Part shown: positions 62,807 to 64,000 of the stretch, one piece after another
Position numbering within the stretch: the first letter of the stretch is position 1
Layout of the letters: the number at the start of each line of letters is the position of its first letter
DNA from: Oscillospiraceae bacterium
Lineage (GTDB): Bacteria > Bacillota > Clostridia > Lachnospirales > Lachnospiraceae
Reading direction: 5' to 3'
Assembly: GCA_021771715.1 (NCBI GenBank)
Contig: JAETOO010000003.1
Span: 183,848-247,847 of the forward strand
DNA length: 64,000 nt
Made by a program: the position numbers and the translations under genes
Notes under the pieces: generated by a model
Databases searched by the model: none
The model's input: the letters and a program-made list of their open reading frames with translations, nothing else
What the model was told of the DNA's origin: nothing

Positions 62807-63898
62807 ATGTTTGAGCTGTTAAATGGAGTAACGATTGTACCGCAGTTTTCGGATCATGGCGTAGAGTGCTATCGTCTCGAGGGCGGAAACTTTGTCAACA
62901 AGTATTACATCGTGTCCGAGGAGGGGACGAGAAGGCTGCTGAATACGCCTGAGATCGTGGGTTATGAGGTGTATCACTGCCTGCTGAATGCGACGTCGCG
63001 GATGATGAAGTTTTTTAAGGAGGAGGGCGATATCACGAGTGCGAATATTCTCTCGATCCTGCGCGGCGCGCTGAACTATCCGCTCGAGGAGAGCTGCTAC
63101 CGCGAGAAGATCCGCGTGCACGACATCAGCTTCCTCTCGAGCGAGCGCGTCTTCCACGATGACACAATCTCCGGCCTGGTGATCAAGTACAGCAAGCTGG
63201 CGATGGTGCCGGACAGCACGCTGCTGATCGGGGATATCATCGCGACCGGCGACACGCTGGTGCACTGCCTGCGGTATCTGACGAAGCATTACTGCAGGAT
63301 GAAGGCGAAGCTGCGCAACATCATTTTCTTCACGATCGGCGGAAATACCGGCATTGAGGTCATGGAGAAACTGACCGAGGAGATCCGGGAATTCTGGCCG
63401 GAGTTTGAGGGCTTTATCACGGTGTACTACGAGGGCATCTTCAACACGTACAAGGAGCGGGGCGTGACGGGAATCAACCTGCCGTACGTCGACTTCTACT
63501 GGAAGGACGGCATTCTCGCGCCGGAATACCGCCGCAGGACACTGAGCCTGCGCAATGTCCTGTTTGAAAAGTGCACAATCTATGACGGGGGAGCGCGCCG
63601 CTATGAGATCGGAGACCACGTCAATGAGGTGCTCGAGTACTGGGAGGGAATCCTGGACCGCGCACAGTGTATCGATCTGAAGCAGCTGACGGATGAGAAG
63701 CTCGGCTACGAGACGCCGGTGAGTCTGGAGGACTGGATTGGATACAACCACTATGAGCAGCTCGACCGGGCGCTGGTGGAAGAGTTGTACGCGCAGGAGC
63801 AGGAGTATCTGGCGAGCCTCGAAGGAGTGACCGTGGAGGAGATCGCGAGGCAGCGGATCGACGAGATCCGCAGTGCGCTGCACAAGTATATGCTGTGA
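62807..63898 (+). CDS. Phosphoribosyltransferase-like protein
   Basis: 363 residues. Residues 139-150, LLIGDIIATGDT, form a PRPP-binding loop of the type I PRTase kind, and ILRGALNYPLEES upstream matches the RGG-type loop of such enzymes. The flanks do not match a salvage enzyme I know: the first ~60 residues are strand-rich and the last ~130 (VDFYWKDGILAPEYRRRTLS, HVNEVLEYWEGIL, YNHYEQLDRALVEELYAQEQ) are largely helical. GGGAGGG precedes the ATG. It has its own promoter and structured leader. Substrate unknown. Its last 14 codons and stop start a 61-bp tandem repeat. Confidence 0.65.
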   Translation: MFELLNGVTIVPQFSDHGVECYRLEGGNFVNKYYIVSEEGTRRLLNTPEIVGYEVYHCLLNATSRMMKFFKEEGDITSANILSILRGALNYPLEESCYREKIRVHDISFLSSERVFHDDTISGLVIKYSKLAMVPDSTLLIGDIIATGDTLVHCLRYLTKHYCRMKAKLRNIIFFTIGGNTGIEVMEKLTEEIREFWPEFEGFITVYYEGIFNTYKERGVTGINLPYVDFYWKDGILAPEYRRRTLSLRNVLFEKCTIYDGGARRYEIGDHVNEVLEYWEGILDRAQCIDLKQLTDEKLGYETPVSLEDWIGYNHYEQLDRALVEELYAQEQEYLASLEGVTVEEIARQRIDEIRSALHKYML

Positions 63899-64000
63899 TG
63901 CACGCACGCAGAGGTGGATCGACGAGATCCGCAGTGCACTGCAAGAGTATATGCTGTGATGCACGCACGCAGAGGTGGATCGACGAGATCCGCAGTGCAC
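63854..64000 (+). repeat. 61-bp tandem repeat spanning the PRTase-like stop codon, running off the window
   Basis: Copies start at 63854, 63915 and 63976 (last one cut by the window). Each full copy holds the codons for IDEIRSAL..YML plus TGA and a 16-bp spacer; only copy 1 is in the gene. Copies differ by a few bases. Confidence 0.9.

Overview
The window looks like chromosome of a spore-forming gut or rumen Clostridium relative, most likely Lachnospiraceae. The reasons are GC-rich coding sequence with AT-rich promoters of TTGACA/TATAAT type, strong AGGAGG ribosome binding sites, an orphan spoVAC, families typical of that group (DUF3786, DUF6171, DUF4317, TraX, a MoxR-like ATPase tail) and a large plant-polysaccharide gene set. 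The genus cannot be fixed from the sequence alone. All family names here come from reading motifs and remembered family members, not from searches.

Layout. 1-2.8 kb: end of a MoxR-like ATPase, a convergent DUF3786 gene, a structured leader/attenuator candidate with its own promoter and terminator, a PBECR-like nuclease-domain gene, an ImmA/IrrE fragment and tRNA-Val. 3-8 kb: wHTH regulator, ABC exporter and ABC-F ATPase. 8-14 kb: a signalling and envelope block with a Ser/Thr kinase, an XRE protein, a membrane metallophosphoesterase and a two-gene MotA/MotB-like motor resembling ZorA/ZorB of Zorya defence but without ZorC/D/E. 14-18.5 kb: IlvD/Edd dehydratase, DHDPS-family aldolase, serine hydrolase and ACT protein, probably for sugar acids. 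18.6-46 kb: carbohydrate island with two paralogous HTH/beta-sandwich regulators around a GH43 gene, two ABC sugar importers, two GH51 arabinofuranosidases, a GH94 cellobiose phosphorylase with a LacI regulator, an AraC regulator and a GH2 beta-galactosidase. Housekeeping genes (udk, amidase, mutY, GT2, lipid kinase) sit between the two transporter sets. 46-53 kb: glnS behind a structured leader, a MocR-type regulator lacking the usual PLP lysine, YdcF, an AEC transporter and spoVAC. 53-57 kb: a second GH43-type gene and an AT-rich segment with GrpB, an XRE/membrane pair, an unknown gene and an apparent antirestriction-gene remnant. 57-64 kb: domain-swapped GH3, DUF4317, TraX and a phosphoribosyltransferase-like gene.

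How the genes work together. The importers would bring in arabino- and galacto-oligosaccharides. GH43, GH51, GH3 and GH2 enzymes, none with an obvious signal peptide, would cut them in the cytoplasm, GH94 would phosphorolyse cellobiose, and the dehydratase/aldolase pair could handle sugar acids. Local HTH, LacI and AraC regulators sit beside the transcription units they probably control.

Recurring features are tandem duplications that span the stop codon of three unrelated genes, in-frame low-complexity expansions in several proteins, and three tail-to-tail gene overlaps in the first 12 kb. No CRISPR array, intact insertion sequence, rRNA or replication origin was seen.
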